Below are positions 16,581 to 24,431 of a DNA stretch of 64,000 nucleotides, piece after piece. Location of the stretch: NCBI RefSeq assembly GCF_009827305.1, contig NZ_WTYJ01000001.1:1240001-1304000 (forward strand), read 5' to 3'. This DNA comes from Croceibacterium xixiisoli (GTDB taxonomy: Bacteria > Pseudomonadota > Alphaproteobacteria > Sphingomonadales > Sphingomonadaceae). How positions within the stretch are numbered: position 1 is the first letter of the stretch; the number at the start of each line of letters is the position of its first letter. The position numbers and the translations under genes were made by a program. The notes beneath the pieces are model-generated. The model searched no databases, was not told the DNA's origin, and saw only the letters and a program-made list of their open reading frames with translations.

Positions 16581-17009
16581 TCAATCGCCCCCCTTGGTGC
16601 AATAGGCCACCCCATTGCGGATTGTGTCGGGAATGGAAATCAGCTCAATCCGGATCGCGTTTTCAGTGCCGTCCGCCAGGGTCGCTTCCTGACGATAAAT
16701 GCGCGTGATCGCCTCATATTCGGTGGCGCCGCAACCCTCCACGATCAGCCGGTTGTTGCTTTCCCAATGCGGCACCAACTGAGCATTCGTCACTTCCACG
16801 ACGATCCCCGGATCTTCACGCAATGTGCCTTTGGATGTTTCCGAGAGGCGGAGGCGGCTGTGATCGCTGCAGCACGCGGCGGCGTCCTTGTATTCGACGG
16901 CAGCCTTCAGCGTGTGATCCGGCGAGGGAACGACGGCCTGCTGTTCCCACTTGTTCGCCCCGCAACCGGACAGCAAAAACAGGGTGAGGCAGGTGAGGCG
17001 ATGTTGCAT
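16581..17009 (-). CDS. Small predicted lipoprotein (142 aa)
   Basis: From ATG 17009 the protein begins MQHRLTCLTLFLLSGCGAN, a lipoprotein signal with lipobox LSGC. The mature part has a Cys-Cys pair (AACCSDHSRLRL), a region WESNNRLIVEGCGATEYEA and a C-terminal Cys near GVAYCTKGG, so periplasmic disulfides are plausible. An in-frame start nine codons earlier would add MRGIAEIRR, which looks unconserved. No family is recognised. It is the most distal of several small exported-protein genes on this strand, downstream of the lysozyme-like fusion at 18625-20583. Confidence 0.65.
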   Translation of the reverse strand: MQHRLTCLTLFLLSGCGANKWEQQAVVPSPDHTLKAAVEYKDAAACCSDHSRLRLSETSKGTLREDPGIVVEVTNAQLVPHWESNNRLIVEGCGATEYEAITRIYRQEATLADGTENAIRIELISIPDTIRNGVAYCTKGGD

Positions 17010-17200
17010 TCGTCTGATTTCGGCGATCCCGCGCATGTCCGCAATCAGGCTTTTGGCTTGTCACAAGCCCCCGCTCAGCTTGCCATTGTTTCGTCACGAT
17101 CGCGGCGATCAGCGGGGCCGCTGTAGGGGCATGGATCGTCAGCTGCGGAGGACCTCAATCGCCCTTTGTTCCCAAGTATGTTTGAGACAGCGCTGCGCGG

Positions 17201-17575
17201 TCACGGGCGGACAGAGAGGTCAGGCAGGTCGAGTTTCCTTTGGGCTATTTCGAAATCGGTTTTGGGTATCGGCCCGACAATGCTCTCGGGCTTGCCATCC
17301 CAGCCTGTCACACGATGCTGTACACGGGGGAGGTAATAATAGCCTTCGGGATTTTGAACGGTAACGTAAGTGTCGTTCGCACCAGCGGCGTAAATCGGGG
17401 GCAGTGGTAAGCCATCCACGGCACAACTGGTGCCCTTTTCCAGGCAAGTAACCAGTTGCCACACACCATCCTCCCGATAGTTGAGATAGAATGGGTGAGA
17501 AACCTCTCTTTCCTGGCAAGCGCTGATAAAAGGCGTAATGGCCATGGCAATCAAGGAGATGAATGGTTTTCTCAT
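17201..17575 (-). CDS. Small predicted lipoprotein (124 aa)
   Basis: From ATG 17575 the protein starts MRKPFISLIAMAITPFISAC, a lipoprotein signal ending in lipobox ISAC. An ATG four codons earlier (17587) is also possible. The mature part contains REDGVWQLVTCLEKGTSCAV (a Cys pair) and YYYLPRVQHRVTGWDGKPE. No family is recognised. GC content is lower than the window average, which suggests acquired DNA. It could be a periplasmic partner of the lysozyme-like protein encoded upstream on the same strand; this is inferred from position only. Confidence 0.6.
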   Translation of the reverse strand: MRKPFISLIAMAITPFISACQEREVSHPFYLNYREDGVWQLVTCLEKGTSCAVDGLPLPPIYAAGANDTYVTVQNPEGYYYLPRVQHRVTGWDGKPESIVGPIPKTDFEIAQRKLDLPDLSVRP

Positions 17576-17587
17576 TTTGATCCGCAT

Positions 17588-17941
17588 GGCATATATCCAT
17601 CAATGGTTTAGCGTTGTCTGAGGTTGTTTGGATCAGCATGCCCGGCGACGGCAGATCGATATTTGATGAAAACTGCATTGAGATGAGGGCGCCACATTTT
17701 CCCATGTCGCCAGCTTTTGGCAAGTCTTGGTCACATTGCCTTGCAATCAGTAATTCGATCGATCCCATATAAACTGAGCATCGAAGCATTGGATCGTTCC
17801 GTCAAAAAGCACGTTGTCTCTGACCGTGCCAATATCGTTTTTTAATCGATATATGGACCTGTATAATGCCAAATGTGTGCATCGCTTGCTTCCAGGAATA
17901 TGTGTGCACTCGGCCGGGTCTGCAGTCAGTATGTCCGACGA
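17588..17941. other. Low-GC gap without a supported gene
   Basis: Open frames overlap this 354-base stretch on the minus strand (up to 17789 and 18077), but their translations have no signal, motif or sensible composition. No RNA gene, strong promoter or repeat is visible. It may contain decayed coding sequence of the neighbouring small-gene cluster. Confidence 0.4.
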
Positions 17942-18052
17942 TTAATCGTACAAGCCGTGCCTGCATGATACGGTTATTTCTAGTGTAAGAACCAGGAATG
18001 CGATGACAAAAATAATGCCGTAGGCAAATTTTCTTTTCGGGTTTTCCGTCAT
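17942..18052 (-). CDS. Possible 36-aa single-span membrane protein
   Basis: An ATG at 18052 opens a 36-codon frame ending in TAA at 17942. It starts MTENPKRKF, continues with one hydrophobic helix (YGIIFVIAFLVLTLEI) and ends with a short polar tail SCRHGLYD. The basic N-terminus before the helix gives a consistent topology. Upstream there is only a weak GGAT. Its size is similar to small holins or other small membrane proteins. It lies among small exported-protein genes on the same strand; no homology is claimed. Confidence 0.35.
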   Translation of the reverse strand: MTENPKRKFAYGIIFVIAFLVLTLEITVSCRHGLYD

Positions 18053-18178
18053 TCGCTATCCATGTAACCGCGGACAAGGTTGATTATCTCGTTTCTCAAT
18101 GGATTGGCAGGCCTCGATCGGAGATAAGGGTACATCAGACTTTGCAAAAATGCGCTGTGAGGCAGGCTCAGCCAGTCG

Positions 18179-18628
18179 TTATCGAAAAAAACTCAGAACG
18201 TATCCATCTACAAAAACTCTTCGCGGGGGGGATTTGGACAAATCGATCTGATATTGCTCGGTACCCTCTTGGGCAGTGACCACAATCTTGAACCCGCTTA
18301 ACGAGATTGGATTGGCCGGCGGTGGGGATAAGGCGTAGTTGCCGAGATATCTACGTCCGGAAAATATTAGAATTCTTTGCCCGCCATGCATGACATTCCC
18401 ATGAAGCGGAAGGTAACGGTACCGGAAATCGTAGACGGAATATCGATTGTCTGGAGTCTTGCCGACCAGTCGAAAAGATGCGTCTGTAGATGAGCAGACC
18501 AAAGGGCCGCTGAAGTCACCTGCGATCAACTCATTTCGCAAACCCCCCAGACATTCCTCTGAAGGAGCCGGAGAAGCCGAGATCAATGGCCAGGACGCAA
18601 ATGCCAGAAATACAGCACGAATGTTCAT
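18179..18628 (-). CDS. Small secreted protein coupled to the lysozyme-like gene (149 aa)
   Basis: The start codon overlaps the stop of the upstream 652-residue gene by ATGA (18625-18628), so the two are translationally coupled. A short signal peptide is likely (MNIRAVFLAFASWPLISASPA). The mature domain has two nearby Cys residues (EECLGG and LVCSSTD) and beta-rich stretches: DNRYSVYDFRYRYLPLHG, RILIFSGRRYLGNYAL and SLSGFKIVVTAQ. No family is recognised. A periplasmic protein coupled to a peptidoglycan-hydrolase-like protein could be an immunity protein, an inhibitor or an accessory lysis factor; this is inferred from arrangement only. Confidence 0.6.
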   Translation of the reverse strand: MNIRAVFLAFASWPLISASPAPSEECLGGLRNELIAGDFSGPLVCSSTDASFRLVGKTPDNRYSVYDFRYRYLPLHGNVMHGGQRILIFSGRRYLGNYALSPPPANPISLSGFKIVVTAQEGTEQYQIDLSKSPPRRVFVDGYVLSFFR

Positions 18629-20583
18629 TGTCTGCTTCCTGCATATCGCTCCTGACGAATAGAAGTCAGGGCCGCTCGAATCTTTTCAAGGTACCTCGGA
18701 TTGCCTCCACCGTTATAGCGGTCTGCCGCTTCGAGCCAGCCACGAAATTCCACTGGCCTGCCCAGATCATCATGGCGGTATGCTTTGTAGACCAGCCATC
18801 TTATGCCAGCCCGAATGCTCAGTTGTTGACCTGGGGGGACACCTCTTGTTAGTCCAAGTGCTTCTTTTTCATCGACCCAATCCGTGCTGTCATTAGAGAA
18901 ATTATTGTTAACTTGCATTGGATCTTTCTGGTAAGCTTTCTTGTTATATCCGGCCTCGACGGCAACCATTGCAAGAATTAGATCGAAGGGAACCGCTCTC
19001 TCGTCTGTTATTTCGAGCCCATTTTCCCGGTTGTAATTTTGTACTTCGCGGAAAATGAGATTATCAAGGGATGACCAGCGTGGCGGTGCGGAGGCAGTAT
19101 TTCTGGGCGGACGGTTTTCTGACGGTGTTGATGGCCTCGCATTTGGCGGTGCAGCTGTTCTGTTCGCGACCGCCGGCGGAGTAGGTTGTGACCGACGAAC
19201 AGGCGTTCGACGTCCGGATGTCCTCCCGCGGGAGCCCAAATTGGCAGACATCTCATCTGAAATGCCGAAAGACGCCGCTTCTGGTTGGTAATGCCCATTT
19301 GTTGGCATATGATCTTTAAATGAGAGAGTGAACGGCCTTCCCGGGGCCAAGTTTTGGAATTCTCTTTCCCAGCCGGTCTGATTGGTCTGATCTGCCAATT
19401 TGTGCTGCTGTTCGAAAAATTCTTCCTTTGCGTAAATCTCTTCATCATCGCTTAGCCGTGCCAGGTTTGTGGTGCGAAGCATTTCCAGATTGGCCTGTTC
19501 TATTGGCGATAATTGCCAGAGAATGCTCGCCGGCACCTCGCCATCCTGAACATAGAGATCGCGGTCGAAATCGGCCTGTTCGGCCCAGCGGTCGAAGGCC
19601 TTGCGTCCGGCTTCATGCTTTTCGCTCAGCGCAGCCTGTTCCAAGCTGTGGCGCTTGCGGGCCTGGGCCAGGGCGTTCTGCCGCTGGGCTTCGCTCAGAT
19701 CGGTGCGGGCCTTGATGTGGCGGATCGTGCCGGTCAGATCGAAAGGGGCGTCGGTATCGCCGGGCTCGATGGTGCTGGCCGCAATCGCCTCATCCACCAC
19801 GCGGGCGGTGTCGGCCAGTTCGCGCGGGCCGCGCAGCGCCGCTTCGGTCAGGGTGATGTCGCGTGGGGCCATCTCGTCGCGGTTTGCCTCGAAATAGGCG
19901 CCGGCCAGATCGAGATCGCCGCCATCGTCCAGCACCGCACGCACCATGCGCGTGTGCATATCCGACAGGGTTCGGGCATTCTCCTCGCCAAAGCGGGCCT
20001 CGTCCCATTCCTCGGCTTCGGCCAGCCGGGCATTGGCCTCGATCACCTGGCGCCGGGCCCGCGCCATGGCGGCCGGATCGGCCTGGGCGGCGAGGGCGCC
20101 CTCAATTGCCAGATCGCGTTCGCCCCGGGCGGCTTCCCCGCCCATCTGCCGCAGGCCCCGCCGCGAATGACTGGCCACCAGATCCAGCGCCTGCGCCAGC
20201 GGGCCGGCGCTGAGTTCTTCGAGCATGGTTCGCATGCGCGGGCTGCTGGCCTGATCGAGCGCGGCGCTTTCCAGCGCCAGAATGCGGGCCTTGGCCTCCG
20301 CCCCCGCATCGGCGGCGGCCTTGCCGCTCAGCCCGGCGAAGTCGCGCGCCAGGCTGCCGATGTCGCGCTGCAGTCCCAGCGCCAGATCGCGGGCATAGGC
20401 ATCGTCGCGGCGCAGTTCCTCCTCCTCACGGGTGCCATGGTCCTGCAGCGCCTGGGCCAGCCGGGGCAGGCCGGCGGCGATCCCGCCAGCGATACCGAAA
20501 CTGTTGTCCGTCGTGCGCAGGCGGGCGGGGGTGGTTTCGACCGGGCTGGCCTGATGCGGTTGATATTGCGGAACGCGCGGCAT
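18625..20583 (-). CDS. Large helical protein with C-terminal lysozyme-like domain (652 aa)
   Basis: Residues 1 to about 390 are helical and Ala/Arg/Glu-rich without a signal peptide, beginning MPRVPQYQPHQ and resembling internal or structural proteins of phage-like particles. Residues about 455-500 are a Pro/Arg/Thr-rich linker (RRTPVRRSQPTPPAV and on). The last 150 residues look like a lysozyme/transglycosylase fold: FDLILAMVAVEAGYN with a candidate catalytic Glu543, DPMQVNNN, a helix AGIRWLVYKAY and RYNGGGNPRYLEKI. The DNA of the N-terminal half is clearly GC-richer than that of the C-terminal half, which suggests a mosaic gene. It is followed by an overlapping small secreted-protein gene. 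A virion-type muralytic protein or a polymorphic toxin are both possible; I cannot decide. Confidence 0.65.
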   Translation of the reverse strand: MPRVPQYQPHQASPVETTPARLRTTDNSFGIAGGIAAGLPRLAQALQDHGTREEEELRRDDAYARDLALGLQRDIGSLARDFAGLSGKAAADAGAEAKARILALESAALDQASSPRMRTMLEELSAGPLAQALDLVASHSRRGLRQMGGEAARGERDLAIEGALAAQADPAAMARARRQVIEANARLAEAEEWDEARFGEENARTLSDMHTRMVRAVLDDGGDLDLAGAYFEANRDEMAPRDITLTEAALRGPRELADTARVVDEAIAASTIEPGDTDAPFDLTGTIRHIKARTDLSEAQRQNALAQARKRHSLEQAALSEKHEAGRKAFDRWAEQADFDRDLYVQDGEVPASILWQLSPIEQANLEMLRTTNLARLSDDEEIYAKEEFFEQQHKLADQTNQTGWEREFQNLAPGRPFTLSFKDHMPTNGHYQPEAASFGISDEMSANLGSRGRTSGRRTPVRRSQPTPPAVANRTAAPPNARPSTPSENRPPRNTASAPPRWSSLDNLIFREVQNYNRENGLEITDERAVPFDLILAMVAVEAGYNKKAYQKDPMQVNNNFSNDSTDWVDEKEALGLTRGVPPGQQLSIRAGIRWLVYKAYRHDDLGRPVEFRGWLEAADRYNGGGNPRYLEKIRAALTSIRQERYAGSRQ

Positions 20584-21023
20584 GGAGGGGCATCCTCTTC
20601 CAGAGAAGGGCGGCCCGATGCGCGTGCCGCCATGCGGCTGTGGTGGAGGGTTTTGCGGCGGGTTGAATCGCGGGGGTTTGCCGTCAGGGTTCTATCCGGA
20701 TTGTTCTGTCAGGCGTTTAGCTGGGTTGTACCAGGCCAGGCCCACCCCCGGCCCCTCCCGCAAGCGGGAGGAGAGCTGTGTTGCGCGTGGTTTGGTCGTA
20801 GCGCGTGGCCTTCGACGTGCTTTTTCAGGAGGTTAAGGTAGGGGGCGAAGGCCTTTCCCGATTAAACCAGCACCTCTCACCCGTTCGCCCTGAGCCCGTC
20901 GAAGGGCAGCCACAACGCCTGCATCACCCACTACCCGGCAACATCCGATCAGCCGCACCACCACCCCCCCATCACACACCAGTTTCGCAACCCAGCGTCA
21001 TCGGCTAGGGAGATCGTTCGACG
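20584..21023. other. Intergenic region with dispersed repeats
   Basis: No gene is supported in these 440 bases between two divergent genes. A perfect hairpin, CCTCCCGC-aa-GCGGGAGG, lies at 20754-20771. A copy of a common dispersed repeat lies at 20882-20907. A possible ribosome-binding site AGGGAG lies just before the kinase gene. Confidence 0.6.
20882..20907 (+). repeat. Dispersed repeat (GTTCGCCCTGAGCCCGTCG type)
   Basis: The unit, reading CGTTCGCCCTGAG then CCCGTCGAAGGGC, contains the inverted pair GCCCT/AGGGC. I recall this sequence as abundant between genes in sphingomonads and other proteobacteria. Only one clear copy is seen in this window. Confidence 0.5.
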
Positions 21024-23558
21024 GTGCTTTTTGCGCCGCGCTTTCAGGATGATGCAAAGATGTTCGACGGGCGCCCGCATGATGGTCAGGGCGAAGCAGC
21101 CAGGCCGGGTTTTCTGGCGGGTGGCGGCCATTGTGCAGATCTGATCGCGGCGAAGGACTGGTCGCAGACGCCGCTTGGCCCGCTAGCGCAATGGCCTGCC
21201 TGCCTGCGCTGTGCCACCGCCCTGCTGCTGCGTTCCCAGGTGCCGATCGTCATGCTCTGGGGTGAAGCGGGCGTCATGCTCTACAATGATGCCTATTCCG
21301 GCTTTTCGGGCGGGCGGCATCCCGATCTGCTCGGGTCGAATGTCCGCGAAGGCTGGCCTGAAGTGGCCGATTTCAATGATCATGTGATGCAGGTGGGGCT
21401 GGCTGGCGGCACGCTGCATTACCGCGATCAGGAATTGACGCTCCACCGTCACGGCCAGCCCGAACAGGTATGGATGGATCTCGATTATTCGCCCGTGCTC
21501 GATGATCAGGGGCAGCCGGCCGGGGTCATCTGTTTCCTGGCGGACACCACCGATCGGGTTCAGGCGGAACGCCGGGCCACGTTTCTGTTCGATCTGGCCG
21601 AAGACCTGCGCCCGCTCAGCACGCCTGCCGAAATCATGGCGCTTACCGCCGTGCGCCTGGGGGAAAAGCTGGATGCCAGCCGGGTGTTCTATGCCGAAAT
21701 CGCCAATGGCCGGATGACGGTCGAACGCGATCACGTCCAGGGTGTCGACTCGATCGTGGGCGAACATTCGCTCGAAGCGTTCGGGCCCGATTTGCTCAAT
21801 GCCTATCGCGTCGGCACGCCGGTGGTGGTGTACGATGTGCAGGGCGACGAACGGCTCAGTGCAGAGGCGCGGGCAGGGCTCGGTTCGCGGGATGTCGGCG
21901 CCTTCGTCGATGTCGTGCTGTTCGAAGACACCCAATGGGTCGGGCTGCTGGCCGTGCAGAACGCCACCCCGCGCATCTGGACCCCGGCGGAAGAGGCGCT
22001 GGTGCAGGATGTCGGCGAACGCGTCCGCATCGCGATCGAACGCGCCCGGGAAGAGCGGGACCGGCTGTGGAACCTGTCGCAGGATATGCTCGCGCGGGCC
22101 GATTTCACCGGCATGATGTCCGCCGTCAGCCCGGCCTGGACCCAGGTGCTCGGCTGGACGGAGGGGGAACTGCTCACCCGTGGGTATGCCACCTTCATGC
22201 ATCCCGAAGATATGGCGCCCACGCTGGCGGCGATTGCGGGCATGTCGGACAGCGGAGAACCAGCGCGGTTCGAAAACCGCATCGCCACGCGGGACGGGCA
22301 GTGGAAGCATATTGAATGGACGGTCGCGCCGGAGCCGGACGGGAAGAATTTCGTCGCCGTCGGACGCGATCTGAGCGAAGCCAGGGCGCGGGCTGCGGAA
22401 CTGGAAGTGGCGCAGGAAGCGCTGCGGCAGAGCCAGAAGATGGAAGCGATCGGTCAGCTGACCGGTGGTGTCGCGCATGATTTCAACAATCTGCTGATGG
22501 CGATCACCAGCAGCCTGGCCCTGCTCGGCAAGCGCCTGCCAGCCGATCCCGCGATGCATCGCCTGCTCGACAATGCGCAGCAGGGTGCCGACCGCGGCGC
22601 GGCACTGACCCAACGTATGCTCGCCTTCGCCCGGCGGCAGGATCTTACCGCCGAACGGGTCGAAATCTCTGCCCTGCTGGCCGGGCTGAAGGAACTGGCC
22701 CAGCGCACGATCGGGCCGGCCTGGCCGCTCGATTTCCATTATCCGGCAGATGTCCCTTTCATTCTTGCTGATCCCAACCAGATCGAAATGGCGCTGATCA
22801 ACCTGCTGGTGAATGCGCGCGATGCATCGCCCGATGGCGGCAGCATCCGGGTGGAGGCGGACAGCCAGATGATCGGCCTTGATGAATGCGCCGATCTGGC
22901 GCCGGGGCGCTATGTGCGGATTGCCGTGATCGATCAGGGAACGGGCATGGATGCCGAAACCCTGGCCCGCGCGACCGAACCCTTCTTCACCACCAAGGGC
23001 GTGGGCAAGGGCACCGGGCTGGGCCTGTCGATGATCCACGGCCTGGCCCGCCAGCTGGAGGGGAATTTCACGCTGGAAAGCACCGCCGGCACGGGCACCA
23101 CCGCCACGCTGTGGCTGCCCGCATCCGCAGGCGAAACCGATGCGGCGGTATCGGTCGAACCGACTGCGGCGCTGGCCACTACCCCGGCCGCGCAAATCGA
23201 TCGCCCGCTCAAGATCCTCGCGGTGGATGATGATCCGCTGATCCTGATGAACATGGCCGCCTTCCTGGAAGACATGGGGCATCAGGTGTGGGAAGCCTCT
23301 TCCGGCGCGGAGGCGCTCGGCATCTGCCGCGCCCATCCGGGGCTGGATCTGCTTGTCACCGATCAGGCCATGCCCAATATGACCGGGGTGCAGCTTGCCA
23401 TGCAGCTGAAGGCCGAACAGCGCGACCTGCCGATCATCCTGGCCACCGGTTATGGGGAGGTGCCGACCGACAGCGGGATCGAGGTGATCAAGCTGAGCAA
23501 ACCCTATTCACAGCAGGATCTGGAAGGCGCGATCACCCGCGCGCTTTGCGAGGCCTGA
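21024..23558 (+). CDS. Soluble hybrid sensor histidine kinase (PAS-GAF-PAS-HisKA-HATPase-REC)
   Basis: This 844-residue protein has an N-terminal PAS-like domain (about 40-170, W.QTPLGPLAQWP and VMLYNDAYSGF), a GAF domain (about 185-340), a second PAS (about 345-455), a HisKA box GGVAHDFNNLL with phospho-accepting His485, HATPase boxes (NLLVNARDA, DQGTGMD, GKGTGLGLSM) and a receiver domain with Asp780 (TDQAMPNM). The FNN motif places it among HWE/HPK4-like kinases with internal receivers. No membrane segment is seen, so it senses a cytoplasmic signal. GTG 21024 follows AGGGAG; ATG 21060 is the alternative. No response-regulator gene is adjacent, so its output partner is elsewhere. Confidence 0.9.
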   Translation: MLFAPRFQDDAKMFDGRPHDGQGEAARPGFLAGGGHCADLIAAKDWSQTPLGPLAQWPACLRCATALLLRSQVPIVMLWGEAGVMLYNDAYSGFSGGRHPDLLGSNVREGWPEVADFNDHVMQVGLAGGTLHYRDQELTLHRHGQPEQVWMDLDYSPVLDDQGQPAGVICFLADTTDRVQAERRATFLFDLAEDLRPLSTPAEIMALTAVRLGEKLDASRVFYAEIANGRMTVERDHVQGVDSIVGEHSLEAFGPDLLNAYRVGTPVVVYDVQGDERLSAEARAGLGSRDVGAFVDVVLFEDTQWVGLLAVQNATPRIWTPAEEALVQDVGERVRIAIERAREERDRLWNLSQDMLARADFTGMMSAVSPAWTQVLGWTEGELLTRGYATFMHPEDMAPTLAAIAGMSDSGEPARFENRIATRDGQWKHIEWTVAPEPDGKNFVAVGRDLSEARARAAELEVAQEALRQSQKMEAIGQLTGGVAHDFNNLLMAITSSLALLGKRLPADPAMHRLLDNAQQGADRGAALTQRMLAFARRQDLTAERVEISALLAGLKELAQRTIGPAWPLDFHYPADVPFILADPNQIEMALINLLVNARDASPDGGSIRVEADSQMIGLDECADLAPGRYVRIAVIDQGTGMDAETLARATEPFFTTKGVGKGTGLGLSMIHGLARQLEGNFTLESTAGTGTTATLWLPASAGETDAAVSVEPTAALATTPAAQIDRPLKILAVDDDPLILMNMAAFLEDMGHQVWEASSGAEALGICRAHPGLDLLVTDQAMPNMTGVQLAMQLKAEQRDLPIILATGYGEVPTDSGIEVIKLSKPYSQQDLEGAITRALCEA

Positions 23559-23570
23559 TCGGCTGACCAG

Positions 23571-24065
23571 TCACCTGGCCGGGCGGTGCATATACAGCAC
23601 GTCCGGCCCATAGGCGGCGGTCAGGCGTGCAGCCAGCGGCGCATCCGCCACGGCGGCAAATCCGCGCGAAGCCCAGAATACATCGGCACCGCCCACCGCC
23701 AGCAGAAAGACATCGCCAAGCCCCGCCTGCTTCGCCAGTTCCAGCACCATGCGCGTCGCCGTGCCGCCCGCCCCGGTGCCGCGCGCGACCCGCAAAAGCG
23801 CCAGATCGTGCAGATAGAAACAGTCCGCATCCGCCGGAATGGCCTCGATCATCCCGCCCAGCGGCGGCGGCGCCTCATGCCGCCAGGGATGCGCGATCAG
23901 ATAACCGGCGATATCCGCGCCATCCGCCAGCACGAAACACCCCGCCGGATACAGCGCGCGCCGTTCCGCATAGACCGCACGCGGCTCTGTATATTGCCCA
24001 TGCACCGCATCGGACAGCGTGCTGACCGCATCCATGTCGGCTGGTTCCATCGCTCTCCACTGCAT
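23571..24065 (-). CDS. GNAT family N-acetyltransferase
   Basis: This 164-residue protein from ATG 24065 (preceded by AAGGGGG) begins WRAMEPADMDAVSTLSD and has the acetyl-CoA-binding core LHDLALLRVARGTGAGGTATRMVLELA, with the variant loop RGTGAGG in place of R/QxxGxG/A, followed by VFWASRGF near the C-terminus. GNAT enzymes transfer acetyl groups to amines of small molecules or proteins; the substrate is unknown. The longer upstream frame reads through a dispersed repeat and is not credible. It is convergent with the kinase gene. Confidence 0.85.
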   Translation of the reverse strand: MQWRAMEPADMDAVSTLSDAVHGQYTEPRAVYAERRALYPAGCFVLADGADIAGYLIAHPWRHEAPPPLGGMIEAIPADADCFYLHDLALLRVARGTGAGGTATRMVLELAKQAGLGDVFLLAVGGADVFWASRGFAAVADAPLAARLTAAYGPDVLYMHRPAR

Positions 24066-24110
24066 GAGAATGCCCCCTTCTAAAAAACTAATTAAATACA
24101 ACAACATAAT

Positions 24111-24137
24111 CGTCATGCCAGCGAAGGCTGGCATCTG
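24111..24137. repeat. Dispersed hairpin repeat (ATGCCAGCGAAGGCTGGCAT)
   Basis: A hairpin ATGCCAGC-gaa-GGCTGGCAT follows GTC, in the same context as the GCCGGATCAAGTCCGGC repeats elsewhere in the window. It lies upstream of the acetyltransferase start codon and may affect its transcript. Confidence 0.6.
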
Positions 24138-24180
24138 CCGCACCCCGCTCAACGTGCTGATTGCAGGGGCCATAGAAGGT

Positions 24181-24360
24181 CTAGCTTTGCTCAGCGATGC
24201 AGGAACGCCGCGCCGCAAAATCAGCCTCTACCGCATCATGATAGCGGCCCTGTCCCTTTAATACCGACACGCGGGCTGCATCGACCTTTTGTTGCAAAAA
24301 GATGGAATGCTCGCGGGGCTGCGGCAAGAGCCTGGGACTGTCTTGTGGATCAGACGGCAT
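24181..24360 (-). CDS. Antitoxin-like small protein without a visible toxin partner (59 aa)
   Basis: From ATG 24360 (GGAG seven bases upstream) the protein reads MPSDPQDSPR at the start and has a C-terminal part FLQQKVDAARVSVLKGQGRYHDAVEADFAARRS. That part resembles the small ParD/RelB-like antitoxins common in sphingomonads, whose consensus runs 'KV..ARAS.AAGRG...EVEA.FAARR'. Antitoxins of this type usually precede a ParE/RelE toxin, but the DNA downstream holds only a repeat and the acetyltransferase gene. It is therefore an orphan or a remnant. The family call is from recollection of the pattern, not a search. Confidence 0.5.
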   Translation of the reverse strand: MPSDPQDSPRLLPQPREHSIFLQQKVDAARVSVLKGQGRYHDAVEADFAARRSCIAEQS

Positions 24361-24431
24361 GATCAACTCCAACTCAAACGCCTATCCAGAGTGTGGAGAA
24401 ATTGTGGAGACGGAGATGCCGCTCCTCAGAC

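Noticed and set aside
17802-18077. A 91-codon minus-strand gene
   Set aside because: Its translation is rich in His, Cys and Arg without any fold-like pattern. The shorter overlapping 36-codon membrane frame is more protein-like.
21183-23336. A 717-codon minus-strand frame opposite the histidine kinase
   Set aside because: The kinase motifs are complete on the plus strand. The antisense product has only low-complexity composition.
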